Of a DNA stretch of 64,000 nt, positions 1-9,955 are shown piece after piece. Position 1 is the stretch's first letter. Each line of letters opens with the position of its first letter. The translations under genes were made by a program, and so were the position numbers. The DNA is taken from NCBI RefSeq assembly GCF_011045035.1, contig NZ_JAALAA010000020.1, positions 1-64,000 of the forward strand, given 5' to 3'. Under the pieces are notes generated by a model. The model had not been told where the DNA came from, did not search any database, and was given only the letters and a program-made list of their open reading frames with translations. Source of the stretch: Nocardioides turkmenicus. GTDB taxonomy: Bacteria > Actinomycetota > Actinomycetes > Propionibacteriales > Nocardioidaceae.

Positions 1-28
1 GTCGTGGGGTGGGGGTGAGGGGGATGGA

Positions 29-1315
29 TCAGGTCTTCGGAGGATCGTTGGACTCGACGCTCAGCTCGGCCTCCATGGCCTCGATCTCCTCGGCCAGCTT
101 GTCGGGCGGCGGAGCGCTGGGCTCGGCGGACTCGGCGCCGGCACCACCGGAGCCAGCGGTGCGGCGCTTGTTCCACACGTCGAAGGCGACGGCGAGCAGG
201 AGCACGAGGCCCTTGATGGCCTGCTGCCAGTCGATGGAGACACCGAGCAGCGACATGCCGTTGTTGAGGACACCCATGACGAGACCACCGATGATGGCGC
301 CGACGACGGTGCCGACACCACCGGTGACGGCGGCGCCACCGATGAAGGCGGCGGCGATCGCGTCGAGCTCGAAGTTCACGCCAGCCTTGGGGTTGGCCGC
401 GGTCAGACGGGCGGTGGTGACGATGCCCGCCAGACCCGATAGCAGACCCATGTTCATCATGACCAGGAAGTCGACACGCTTCGTGTTGACGCCGGACATC
501 GTGGCCGCGTCGACGTTGCCGCCGATCGCGTAGACGTGCCGGCCGAAGACGGTCCTGTTCATGATGAACGTGTAGACCACGATCAGCCCGCCGAGGATCA
601 GGCCGACGATCGGCAGCCCGCGCGCGTCGGCGAGCAGGTAGGCGAAGTACATGATCACGATCGTCAGCAGCGCCAGCTTGACCACGAAGAGCGGGAAGGG
701 CAGGACGTCGAAGTTGTACGCGGCCTGAGCCGCCCGGCGCCGCACCTCGAGCACGATGAGCACCGCGACGGCGACGACGGCGATGAGGATCGTCAGGTTG
801 TGGAGCCCGGTGTCCGGCCCGACCTCCGGCAAGAACCCGTTGCCGATGTTCTTGAACTGCTCCGGGAGACCACCGACGGTCGCGCCCTTGAGCACGACCA
901 GGGTCAGACCACGGAAGAGCAGCATCGAGGCCAGGGTGACGATGAACGCCGGGATCCCGACGTACGCGACCCAGAACCCGTGCCAGGCGCCGATCGCGGT
1001 GCCGATGAGCAGGCCGACGAAGACGGCCAGCCACCACGGGAAGTCGTACTGGGTCATCATGATCGCCGAGGCGGCGCCGACGAAGGCGGCCACGGAGCCG
1101 ACCGAGAGGTCGATGTGGCGCGCCACGATCACGATCACCATGCCGATGGCCAGGATCAGGATCTGTGCGTTCTGGACGACCAGGTTGGAGACGTTGAGCG
1201 GCTTGAGCAGCACACCCTCGGTCGAGATCTGGAAGAGGATGACGATCGCCGCCAGAGCGATGATCATCCCGTACTGGCGGACGTTCCCGCGCAGCGTGTT
1301 GAGCAGGGCATTCAT
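29..1315 (-). CDS. mmsB: Sugar ABC transporter permease (MmsB/GguB/XylH type)
   Basis: This 428-residue protein is the membrane-channel subunit of a monosaccharide ABC importer. It has about ten hydrophobic segments and the conserved loop ARHIDLSVGSVAAF near residue 67, typical of RbsC/XylH permeases. It is longer than RbsC because of a central charged insert and an acidic, Pro-rich cytoplasmic tail of about 40 residues. It starts 6 bp after the stop of the ATPase gene and ends a three-gene operon (binding protein, ATPase, permease). The substrate is probably a pentose, glucose or galactose, but sequence alone cannot fix it. Confidence 0.9.
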   Translation of the reverse strand: MNALLNTLRGNVRQYGMIIALAAIVILFQISTEGVLLKPLNVSNLVVQNAQILILAIGMVIVIVARHIDLSVGSVAAFVGAASAIMMTQYDFPWWLAVFVGLLIGTAIGAWHGFWVAYVGIPAFIVTLASMLLFRGLTLVVLKGATVGGLPEQFKNIGNGFLPEVGPDTGLHNLTILIAVVAVAVLIVLEVRRRAAQAAYNFDVLPFPLFVVKLALLTIVIMYFAYLLADARGLPIVGLILGGLIVVYTFIMNRTVFGRHVYAIGGNVDAATMSGVNTKRVDFLVMMNMGLLSGLAGIVTTARLTAANPKAGVNFELDAIAAAFIGGAAVTGGVGTVVGAIIGGLVMGVLNNGMSLLGVSIDWQQAIKGLVLLLAVAFDVWNKRRTAGSGGAGAESAEPSAPPPDKLAEEIEAMEAELSVESNDPPKT

Positions 1316-1321
1316 CGGGTG

Positions 1322-2854
<1,533 letters not shown>

Positions 2855-2930
2855 GTGGTTCCTGCTATCTGGCAAGGGGCCGGCGTGGGCCCGGTCCGGA
2901 GGGACCCGGGCCCACGCCGCGTACGGGGTG

Positions 2931-4013
2931 CTACTTGATCTCGTCGGCGGTGTAGTACTCGGAGTCGACGAGCACCTTGGTGACGTCGTCCTTGGTGACC
3001 ACGACCGGGTCGAGGAGGTAGGACGGAACGACCTTCTTGCCGTTGTCGTAGGTCTCGGTGTCGTTGACCTCGGGCTCCTCGCCCGCACCGACGGCGACGA
3101 TCATGTCGACGGTCACCTTCGCGAGCTCGCGGGTGTCCTTGAAGATCGTGGAGTACTGCTCACCGGCGTTGATCGACTTCACCGACTGCACCTCGGCGTC
3201 CTGACCGGTCACGACCGGAAGGTCGGCGGTGGTGTAGCCGTTGCCCTTGAGCGCGGCGATGATGCCGAGCGAGAGGCCGTCGTAGGGCGAGAGCACGCCC
3301 TGGACCTTCTTGGAGGCGTACGTCTTGGTGAGGATGTCCTCCATGCGCTTCTGCGCGGTGGCGGGGTCCCAGCGCAGGATCGCGGCCTGCTTGAAGTCGG
3401 TCTGGCCGGAGGGGATGACGATCTCGCCGGACTTGATCAGCGGCTCGAGCACCGACATGGCGCCGTTCCAGAAGAAGGTGGCGTTGTTGTCGTCGGGCGA
3501 ACCACCGAAGAGCTCGACGTTGTAGGGGCCCTTGCCCTTGGCCTTCAGACCCTCGACCAGCGAGGTGGCCTGCTGCACGCCGACCTGGTAGTTGTCGAAG
3601 GTCGAGTAGTAGTCGACGGCCTCGGTGTCGCGGATGAGGCGGTCGTAGCTGATGATCGGGATGTCCTGCGACTCCGCGGTCTCGAGGACGTCGCCGAGCG
3701 CGGTGCCGTCGATGGCCGCGACCACCAGGACGTCGACGCCCTTGGTGACCATGTTCTCGACCTGGGAGACCTGGGTCGGGATGTCGTCCTCGGCGTACTG
3801 CAGGTCGACCTTGTAGCCCTCGGCCTCGAGCTGCTTCTTGATGTTGTTGCCGTCTGCGATCCAGCGCTCCGAGGACTTGGTCGGCATGGCCACACCGACG
3901 GTGCCCTTGTCGCCGCCCTCGCCGCCGTCGCCACCGCATGCCGCCAGGCCGAGCGCAAGCGCCGCCGCGGTGATCGTGGTGAGTACCTTGCGCACTAACC
4001 TGCTCCATTTCAT
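2931..4013 (-). CDS. chvE: Sugar-binding lipoprotein (ChvE/XylF-like periplasmic-binding family)
   Basis: This 360-residue extracellular receptor delivers sugar to the MmsAB transporter. It has a lipoprotein signal peptide with lipobox LAAC (Cys26) and a Gly/Asp-rich linker, then the two-lobed fold of ChvE/XylF relatives (VGVAMPTKSSERWIADG near residue 40; VVAAIDGTALGDVLETA; VTGQDAEVQSVKSINAGEQYSTIFKDTREL). It is the first gene of the operon. A perfect 16-bp LacI-like palindrome lies about 90 bp upstream, suggesting local repression by a sugar-responsive regulator that is not encoded in this window. Confidence 0.92.
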   Translation of the reverse strand: MKWSRLVRKVLTTITAAALALGLAACGGDGGEGGDKGTVGVAMPTKSSERWIADGNNIKKQLEAEGYKVDLQYAEDDIPTQVSQVENMVTKGVDVLVVAAIDGTALGDVLETAESQDIPIISYDRLIRDTEAVDYYSTFDNYQVGVQQATSLVEGLKAKGKGPYNVELFGGSPDDNNATFFWNGAMSVLEPLIKSGEIVIPSGQTDFKQAAILRWDPATAQKRMEDILTKTYASKKVQGVLSPYDGLSLGIIAALKGNGYTTADLPVVTGQDAEVQSVKSINAGEQYSTIFKDTRELAKVTVDMIVAVGAGEEPEVNDTETYDNGKKVVPSYLLDPVVVTKDDVTKVLVDSEYYTADEIK

Positions 4014-4101
4014 CTACGGCCGCGTCGGTAGGCCCACGCGCCGCTGTCGGGGGTGCCGGAGACCGGCTGAGGGGCCGGTTCCCGGGTGAGCCGACTCACA
4101 G

Positions 4102-4117
4102 ATGTGAACGCTCACAT
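4102..4117. promoter_or_regulatory. Candidate LacI-family operator upstream of the sugar ABC operon
   Basis: ATGTGAACGCTCACAT is a palindrome with arms ATGTGA/TCACAT around ACGC. Short dyads with a central CG are typical of LacI/GalR-family operators. The 4-bp spacer differs from the 6-bp spacer of the Crp sites elsewhere in the window. It lies 89 bp upstream of the binding-protein start codon. The assignment is by pattern only. Confidence 0.45.
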
Positions 4118-4256
4118 CGGGACAATCTGCCTCCTGACGTCCGAATGCGTCAAGTGCAGGACGAGGATGTTTCCGACTCGTGACTTACGGGAGGCCCCGT
4201 TGATCACCTCGCTCGCACAGGGGACTCACAGACAGGGCGCGAGGCCTGTTGAATCA

Positions 4257-4394
4257 CGCCGAGTCGGCGCATCTGTCCCAGCCCGGATCGCCGAGTCGGC
4301 GCATCTGTCCCAGCCCAAGCCGACTCGACGAGCTACACCGAGACAGACACGCCGACTCGACGCCTACCAACGAGACAGACACGCCGACTCGGCG
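4257..4394. repeat. Cluster of two direct and two inverted copies of a ~25-bp palindromic repeat
   Basis: Two 28-bp identical direct copies (4257-4284 and 4289-4316, period 32) start CGCCGAGTCGGCGCATCTGT. Two inverted copies follow at 4340-4363 and 4372-4394 (GAGACAGACACGCCGACTCG...). Each copy contains the short palindrome CGCCGACTCGGCG or a close variant. The four copies can fold into alternative long hairpins. The rest of the gap 4014-4403 contains only the operator and no visible gene. The cluster may be a terminator for the gene at 4404 or a REP-like element. Confidence 0.75.
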
Positions 4395-4403
4395 TCTGTG
4401 GGA

Positions 4404-5024
4404 TCAGCGGTGACGTACGCCGACCAGCGAGCCGGAACCGCCCGGCCACGTCACCCGGATCGACTCCGTGCCGTCCGCGTCGGAGCCGTCGACGACGCGC
4501 TTCACGACGACCACGAAGCTGCCGACGTCGACGCGCGACTCGACACCGTGGGAGCGGATCGTGACACCGTCGAAGTGCGGCACCGCGTTGCGGGCCCACG
4601 AGCCGGTGCCGGCGGCGGTCACGACCGTCTCGCGGCGCTCGACCAGGCGGCCGCGGTCGTAGACGTCCATCGGCTCCTGGGTCGCGCCGGTGAGCGCGGC
4701 CGACAGCAGCGCCCGGACGGCCACCGGGTCGGCGCAGGCGTCGTAGACGTAGCGCGTCCCCAGCGTCGAGTGCTCGCTGGTCGCCATCAGGAAGTCCTCG
4801 GCGCCGTCGAGGGGCGCCTCCCGGTAGGAGACCGGGAGGTGGACGACCGATTCGCCGACCTCGAGGAGCACGCACTCGATCCCGACCTTCCCGGCCGGGT
4901 CGTCGAACCGGTAAGAGCCGATCGTGTCGGTCAGCTCACCCGGCGACCAGGCCTGAGTGGCGAGCCAGGCGCCGAAGATCTCTTTCTTCGTCGGGGTGAG
5001 GGTGGCCTTGTGAACGATCGACAT
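4404..5024 (-). CDS. Stand-alone maltokinase N-terminal cap-like domain protein (hypothetical)
   Basis: This is a 206-residue soluble protein with no signal peptide. The pattern of a short beta-rich start (ATLTPTKKEIFGAWLATQ), GSYRFDDPAGKVGIE, SYREAPLDGAEDFLMATSEHSTLGTRYVYDACADP and DVYDRGRLVERRETV resembles the cap domain that precedes the kinase fold in actinobacterial maltokinases. No kinase domain follows, so the protein is the cap alone. Its function is unknown; a regulatory or binding role in sugar metabolism is a guess supported only by the adjacent sugar importer. The domain assignment is from memory and needs a profile search. Confidence 0.6.
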   Translation of the reverse strand: MSIVHKATLTPTKKEIFGAWLATQAWSPGELTDTIGSYRFDDPAGKVGIECVLLEVGESVVHLPVSYREAPLDGAEDFLMATSEHSTLGTRYVYDACADPVAVRALLSAALTGATQEPMDVYDRGRLVERRETVVTAAGTGSWARNAVPHFDGVTIRSHGVESRVDVGSFVVVVKRVVDGSDADGTESIRVTWPGGSGSLVGVRHR

Positions 5025-5041
5025 GACCGTTGCTTACCAGG

Positions 5042-5338
5042 TCAGGACACCTTGTGGCTATCGCCTTCGCCGTTGGACGCGGTGTCGATCTCGGCGTCCT
5101 CCTTGGCACGGGCGGCCTCGACCGCCTTCGCAGCCCGGGCCTCGACCTTCTCGGCGAAGGCCCGCCGCTGCGGGTCGAGCACGAAGAAGGACAGCACGCC
5201 GCTGATCACGAACGCCAGGATCACGGCGAAGAACAGGTTGACCTCGCCCGCGACCAGCGACCAGATGCCCGCCACGATGCCGAAGGTGGCGAGCAGCGAC
5301 AGCAGTCGCAGGCCGGTGTAGATCCAGAACTCTTTCAT
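5042..5338 (-). CDS. DUF4229 small membrane protein
   Basis: This 98-residue protein has two hydrophobic segments (about residues 8-28 and 34-54) followed by a charged Ala/Glu/Lys-rich helical tail. The pattern FVISGVLSFFVLDPQRRAFAEKVE matches actinobacterial DUF4229 proteins, which commonly lie next to ccsB. It starts 10 bp after the ccsB stop, so it is probably co-transcribed with the cytochrome c maturation genes. An accessory membrane role is inferred from position only. Confidence 0.75.
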   Translation of the reverse strand: MKEFWIYTGLRLLSLLATFGIVAGIWSLVAGEVNLFFAVILAFVISGVLSFFVLDPQRRAFAEKVEARAAKAVEAARAKEDAEIDTASNGEGDSHKVS

Positions 5339-5347
5339 GGGGATTCC

Positions 5348-6343
5348 CTATCGGGTGGTCTCGACGAGCTCGGCCGTCGGAGCAGCCGGCGCAGCGTACG
5401 AATGCTGCGAGGTCGAGGAGAAGTAGTTGATGCCGATGAAGTTGAACCACAGCGTGGCCAGGCCGATCAGCGCCACGATCGCCGCCTTCTTGCCCTTCCA
5501 GCCGGCGGTCGCCCGCGCGTGCAGGTAGCCCGCGTAGACGACCCAGGTGATGAACGCCCAGACCTCCTTGGGGTCCCAGTTCCAGTAGGAGCCCCAGGCC
5601 TCGTGGGCCCAGATCGGACCGGAGATCAGCACCCCGAAGGTCCACACCGGGAACGCGAAGGCGTGGATCCGGTAGGAGACCCGGTCGAGCGCGTCCAGCT
5701 CCGGCACCCGCGCGAGCAGGGCGGAGTCGGGGAAGCGCGACTTGAGCAGGTACGCCACCGCGGCGATGCCGCCGAGCGTGAACCCGCCGGTGGCGATGAT
5801 GGCGGCGATGACGTGGATGACGAGCCAGTAGGAGTTGAGCGCCTCGGTCAGCGGCGCGACCGGCTCGTAGAGGCCGACGACGGCCAGCATGAGCACCACG
5901 ACGGTGAACCCGAGCACCCACGGCGCCATCCAGGCCAGCTTCAGGCGCCGGTGCAGGACGACGTAGGCAGCGGCCACCACGAACGAGCCCGAGATGGTGA
6001 ACTCGTACATGTTGCCCCACGGCACCCGGTTGGGGTCGGCGGCCATCCCGCGGGCGACCAGCGCGACCAGGTGACAGACCACTGCGAGACCGGTCAGCAG
6101 CAGGCTGAGGCGTCCGAAGAGGGCGGCCCGCTGCTCGCGTACGGCATCGGCGGGGTTCGGCTCGGCCTCGGTCTCGTCCACCGGGGCGCCGGCACCGACG
6201 AGCTCCTTCGCAGCGACCGCGGAGCGGGCACGCGACTGCCAGGCCGACCACTCGACCAGCGCGCAGAGCAGCGCCAGGAAGTAGACGACCCCGGCGGCCG
6301 TGATGGCCTGGTTGCTGAGTACGCCCCAGGTGTGGTCAGACAT
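5348..6343 (-). CDS. ccsB: Cytochrome c biogenesis protein CcsB (ResC)
   Basis: This 331-residue polytopic membrane protein is one half of the system II heme-transport and cytochrome c synthetase complex. It contains the tryptophan-rich heme-handling motif in GSYWNWDPKEVWAFITWVVY and several conserved His residues in membrane segments. It overlaps the end of resB by 8 bp, so translation is coupled. Together with ResB, CcdA and the TlpA-like thioredoxin, it attaches heme to apocytochromes outside the membrane. Confidence 0.93.
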   Translation of the reverse strand: MSDHTWGVLSNQAITAAGVVYFLALLCALVEWSAWQSRARSAVAAKELVGAGAPVDETEAEPNPADAVREQRAALFGRLSLLLTGLAVVCHLVALVARGMAADPNRVPWGNMYEFTISGSFVVAAAYVVLHRRLKLAWMAPWVLGFTVVVLMLAVVGLYEPVAPLTEALNSYWLVIHVIAAIIATGGFTLGGIAAVAYLLKSRFPDSALLARVPELDALDRVSYRIHAFAFPVWTFGVLISGPIWAHEAWGSYWNWDPKEVWAFITWVVYAGYLHARATAGWKGKKAAIVALIGLATLWFNFIGINYFSSTSQHSYAAPAAPTAELVETTR

Positions 6344-7925
6344 CCTTATCCTCCTGTGTTCGCGCGCCTCGTAGGGCCTCGACGAGACCGGTGACTACAG
6401 CTGCGGTGTCTCCACCGCCGGAGCGGTCGAGGGCGGCGATCTCGACCAGTGTGCCCCCGTCGACCCGGCGGGCGCGAACCCACACCCGTCGCGGGCGGAT
6501 GAAGAGCGAGCCGAGCAACCCCACCAGGGCCAGCGATACGCCGAGGAGCGCCCATTCCTTGCCGGGCGACTTGGAGATCTGGACCCGGTTCCACTGCTGG
6601 ACGTCGTCGAAAGAGATCGAGCCCAGTCCGTCGGGCAGCTCGACCGTCTGCCCCAGCCGCAGGTTGAACGCCTTCCCGGACTCGTCCGGGGACATCATGT
6701 TGGCCTTCGAGGTGTCGAGCGCGTAGACCGACTGCGGCCCGGCGTCGAGATTGAGGTCGCCTCGGAAGCCCTGCAGCGAGAGCATCGCGTGGGAGCCGTC
6801 GCCGATGTCGCCCATCAGGTTGACCGGCTCGCCGTCGACCGTGCCCTCGAACGGGTAGAACAGCCCCTGGAAACCGAGCTCCTCGGGCGAGGCGTACGGC
6901 GCCTTGACAACGCCGAAGGAGAGCAGGTTCTGGCTCTGCGGGAGGAAGATCGTCGGGCCGGAGTAGGCCACGTTGCCCTCGCCGTCGCGCACCGTGATCA
7001 CCGGTGCGTAGCCGTGGGCGAGCAGGAAGACGTCGGTGCCTCCGATGGTCAGCGGGTGGTTGACCTTGAGGTCATACCGCTTCTCCTCGCTCCCACCCTC
7101 CGTGTAGCGGATCTTGGACTCGAACCCGCGCGCCGTTCCCGCTCCAGCCCCGGTGGTCAGCCACTCGGCGGAGAAGTCGTCGATCTTGAAGGTGAAGTCG
7201 TCGAGGTCCTCGGGGGCGAAGAGCGAGCCGGGCTTGAAGTCGTCGTACTGCGAGAGCTCGTTGGCGAAGCCGTACTCCTCCCCCACCAGCACGATCACGC
7301 CGCCCTTGTAGCCGAACAGGCTGCCGAACGCGAACGCCACCAGCACGATGATCAGCGACATGTGGAAGACCAGGTTGCCGGCCTCGCGCAGGTAGCCCTT
7401 CTCGGCGCTCACCGACTCGCCGTCGCCCTCCTTCCGCAGCCGATAGCCACGAAGGGTCTTGCGCGCGGCGGCGAGCACCTCCTCCGGCTCCTCGTCGGTG
7501 ACGTACGTCGCGGAGTCGGGCAGCCGGGTCAGGTTGGCTGGAGTCGCCGGCGGCTGCGCGCGCATGGCCTTCGCGTAGACCAGGCAGCGCGGGATGATGC
7601 AGCCGACCAGCGAGACCATCAGCAGCAGGTAGATCGCGGCGAACCAGGGCGTCGAGTAGACGTTGAAGAGGCCGAGCTTCTCGTAGATCGGCGTCAGCGT
7701 CGTGTGCGCCTCGCGCCACTGGTCGGCCTTCAGCGAGTCGACCCCGTCCTGCGGGATCAGCGACCCCGGGACGGCCGCGAGCGCGAGCAGCAGGAGCAGG
7801 ATCAGCGCGGTGCGCATCGAGGTCAGCTGGCGCCAGCCCCAGCGCGCCAGCTCGCGGGCGTTCAGCTCGCCGGCGCGGCGCTCGTCGGACTGCTTCTTGC
7901 GGTCAGGGGCGGAGGTGGTGCTCAC
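6336..7925 (-). CDS. resB: Cytochrome c biogenesis protein ResB
   Basis: This 529-residue partner of CcsB has three N-terminal membrane segments (starting near RTALILLLLLALAAVPGSLIPQ), a large extracytoplasmic domain and a C-terminal membrane helix (WALLGVSLALVGLLGSLFI). The start is the GTG that overlaps the ccdA stop codon as GTGA. The frame is open further upstream, but that stretch overlaps ccdA and is not ResB-like. It belongs to the TlpA-ccdA-resB-ccsB operon. Confidence 0.9.
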   Translation of the reverse strand: MSTTSAPDRKKQSDERRAGELNARELARWGWRQLTSMRTALILLLLLALAAVPGSLIPQDGVDSLKADQWREAHTTLTPIYEKLGLFNVYSTPWFAAIYLLLMVSLVGCIIPRCLVYAKAMRAQPPATPANLTRLPDSATYVTDEEPEEVLAAARKTLRGYRLRKEGDGESVSAEKGYLREAGNLVFHMSLIIVLVAFAFGSLFGYKGGVIVLVGEEYGFANELSQYDDFKPGSLFAPEDLDDFTFKIDDFSAEWLTTGAGAGTARGFESKIRYTEGGSEEKRYDLKVNHPLTIGGTDVFLLAHGYAPVITVRDGEGNVAYSGPTIFLPQSQNLLSFGVVKAPYASPEELGFQGLFYPFEGTVDGEPVNLMGDIGDGSHAMLSLQGFRGDLNLDAGPQSVYALDTSKANMMSPDESGKAFNLRLGQTVELPDGLGSISFDDVQQWNRVQISKSPGKEWALLGVSLALVGLLGSLFIRPRRVWVRARRVDGGTLVEIAALDRSGGGDTAAVVTGLVEALRGARTQEDKDV

Positions 7926-8680
7926 AGCGCGATGCCCTCCCAACGCTGGACGACCTGGACCTGCAGCCACTGCATGCCGTTGTCCCACCAACCGGTGAGC
8001 ATGGCGACGCCGATCAGGATCATCACGACACCGCCGATGATCGTGATCGCGCGGCTGTGGCGGCGGAACCAGCTCAGCGCGACGGTGGCCTTGCGCCACA
8101 TCACCGCGACGAGGACGAACGGGATGCCGAGGCCCAGCGCGTAGACCGCGAGCAGCAGGCCGCCGCGGGCGGCGGTGCCCTGGTCCCAGGCGAGCCCGGC
8201 GATGACACCGAGCGTCGGCCCGGTGCACGGGGTCCAGGCGAGCCCGAAGAGGAAGCCGAGCAGCGGGGCGGCGGCCAGGCCGACCGCTGGCACCTTGTGG
8301 AACTTCAGGTCGCGCTGCAGCAGCGGGATGAAGCCCATGAACGCGATCCCCATGACGATCGAGAGGACGCCGAGGACCTTGGTGCCGGTCTGCTGGAACT
8401 CGAGCAGCTTGTAGGCGATCCCGCCGACGGTGATGCCCATCAGGACGAAGACCACCGAGAACCCGGCAACGAACAGCAGGGCGCCCGCGAGCATGCGGCC
8501 GCGGCGTACGTCACCGGAGGCGAGGTCGGCGCCGGACAGGCCCGTGGCGTAGGAGAGGTAGCCGGGGAGCATCGGCAGCGTGCACGGCGAGATGAACGAG
8601 AGGAACCCGGCCAGCAGCGCGATCGGGACCGCCAGCAGCAGCGACCCGCCCCCGGCGGTGCTCGCGAACCAATCCGTCAC
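7922..8680 (-). CDS. ccdA: Thiol:disulfide interchange membrane protein CcdA
   Basis: This 252-residue six-helix membrane protein of the DsbD/CcdA family carries reducing power across the membrane to extracytoplasmic thioredoxins. The two redox cysteines are visible in FISPCTLPMLPGYLSY and WTPCTGPTLG. The GTG start overlaps the stop of the TlpA-like gene as GTGA, and its own stop overlaps the resB start in the same way, so three consecutive genes are translationally coupled. Its likely partner is the thioredoxin encoded just upstream. Confidence 0.93.
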   Translation of the reverse strand: MTDWFASTAGGGSLLLAVPIALLAGFLSFISPCTLPMLPGYLSYATGLSGADLASGDVRRGRMLAGALLFVAGFSVVFVLMGITVGGIAYKLLEFQQTGTKVLGVLSIVMGIAFMGFIPLLQRDLKFHKVPAVGLAAAPLLGFLFGLAWTPCTGPTLGVIAGLAWDQGTAARGGLLLAVYALGLGIPFVLVAVMWRKATVALSWFRRHSRAITIIGGVVMILIGVAMLTGWWDNGMQWLQVQVVQRWEGIAL

Positions 8681-9243
8681 GACGACGCCCCTGCCGAGGT
8701 GATGAGCTCGTCGAGCGTACGCGCCGAGGGGATCTCGCCGCGGATGAGCGCAGCCACGCGCCCCTCGGCGTCGAGGATCGCGGTGGCCGGGATGGCGCGA
8801 GGCGCCAGCGAGCCCTTCAGCGCGAGGACCGCGGCGCCGTCGGGCGAGTAGACCGACGGGTACTCGACGCCGTAGTGACGCTCGAACGCCAGCCCCTGGG
8901 CGGCCGAGGCGTCGCGGGTGTTGAGCCCCACGAAGGCGACCTCGTCGCCGAGCTCCTCGTAGGCCGCCTGGAGCATCGGCATCTCCTTGCGGCACGGCGC
9001 ACAGCCGGTCCACCACACGTTGAGCACGGTGACCTTGCCACGGGTGTCGGCGAGGTCGAACGGCTTGCCGTCGAGGGTCTCGCCGGTCAGCTCGACCGGC
9101 TCGCCGCGATCGGCGACCGGGATCTCCTGGGTGCGGCCGTCACCGGAGATGTAGCCGGCCTCGTTGGTGCCGTTCTGCCCGCACGCGGCCAGCAGCCCCA
9201 CCATCACCACCGTGAGGACGAGGCCACCTAACTTCTTACGCAC
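8677..9243 (-). CDS. TlpA/ResA-like thioredoxin lipoprotein
   Basis: This 188-residue membrane-anchored disulfide reductase keeps apocytochrome CxxCH cysteines reduced before heme attachment. From the GTG start chosen here the N-terminus is a compact lipoprotein signal with lipobox LAAC (Cys21). An upstream in-frame TTG at 9264 would add seven residues. The thioredoxin domain carries the active site CAPC (Cys81/Cys84) in NVWWTGCAPCRKEMP. It is first in the run that leads to ccdA, resB and ccsB. Confidence 0.88.
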   Translation of the reverse strand: MRKKLGGLVLTVVMVGLLAACGQNGTNEAGYISGDGRTQEIPVADRGEPVELTGETLDGKPFDLADTRGKVTVLNVWWTGCAPCRKEMPMLQAAYEELGDEVAFVGLNTRDASAAQGLAFERHYGVEYPSVYSPDGAAVLALKGSLAPRAIPATAILDAEGRVAALIRGEIPSARTLDELITSAGASS

Positions 9244-9278
9244 GGGCAGGACTCTTCCTGACAAACCTGAGAGCCCGG

Positions 9279-9944
9279 TTAATCTTCGTCCATGTCGCCG
9301 GCCGAGAACGGCGCGTACTTGTCCTTCGCAGGCAGCATGTCGCCCGCGGGCTCACCGTAGGAGAGCGCGACGAACTCGTCGTCGACGAAGTGCAGCGAGG
9401 TCAGCGAGCACAGCGCGCACTGGCGGCGGCGCGGGTCGTGCAGGAAGCTGCGGCCCTCGATGTGCAGCCGGGTGGTCCAGATCGGCAGCTGGTGGGAGAC
9501 GATGACCGCCTCGTGGCCGCGCGCGAGATCCCGGGCGTCGTGGATCGCAGACATCATCCTGGACACGATCTCCAGGTAGGGCTCGCCCCAGGACGGCTTG
9601 AACGGGTTGAGCAGCTTCGGCCAGACCTTGGGGTCCTTCAGCGGCCCCAAGCCGTCCTTGAAGCTCTTGCCGACGAAGAGGTTCTCCGACTCGAGCACTC
9701 GCTCGTCGAGCGAGATGTCGACGCCGAGCGCCTTGGCCAGGGGCCCCGCGGTCTGCCGCGCGCGCTCGAGCGGGCTCGAGATGACGTGGGTGATGTCCTG
9801 CCCACCGATGCGGTCGGCGACCCGCTCGGCCATCTGCAGCCCGAGCTCGGAGAGGTTGAACCCGGGACGGCGCCCGTAGAGGATGCCCTCCGGGTTGTGC
9901 ACCTCGCCATGACGCAGCAGGTGAACCGTGGTCTCGATACTCAT
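9279..9944 (-). CDS. Histidine phosphatase family protein (phosphoglycerate mutase-like)
   Basis: This 221-residue cytoplasmic protein has the catalytic RHG motif in VHLLRHGEVHNP near residue 10, the second-half SSPLERARQTA, and a late His in VIVSHQLPI, so all elements of the phosphohistidine mechanism are present. The substrate is unknown. The frame is open upstream into hemL, but the ATG 11 bp downstream of the hemL stop gives the family N-terminus. The hemL-phosphatase-TlpA-ccdA-resB-ccsB order links tetrapyrrole precursor supply to cytochrome assembly. Confidence 0.85.
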   Translation of the reverse strand: MSIETTVHLLRHGEVHNPEGILYGRRPGFNLSELGLQMAERVADRIGGQDITHVISSPLERARQTAGPLAKALGVDISLDERVLESENLFVGKSFKDGLGPLKDPKVWPKLLNPFKPSWGEPYLEIVSRMMSAIHDARDLARGHEAVIVSHQLPIWTTRLHIEGRSFLHDPRRRQCALCSLTSLHFVDDEFVALSYGEPAGDMLPAKDKYAPFSAGDMDED

Positions 9945-9955
9945 TCCTTCACCTT

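Noticed and set aside
2855..3088. N-terminal extension of the ATPase gene mmsA
   Set aside because: The upstream 78 codons overlap the binding-protein gene and encode low-complexity Arg/Ser/Thr/Pro. The family N-terminus begins at 2854.
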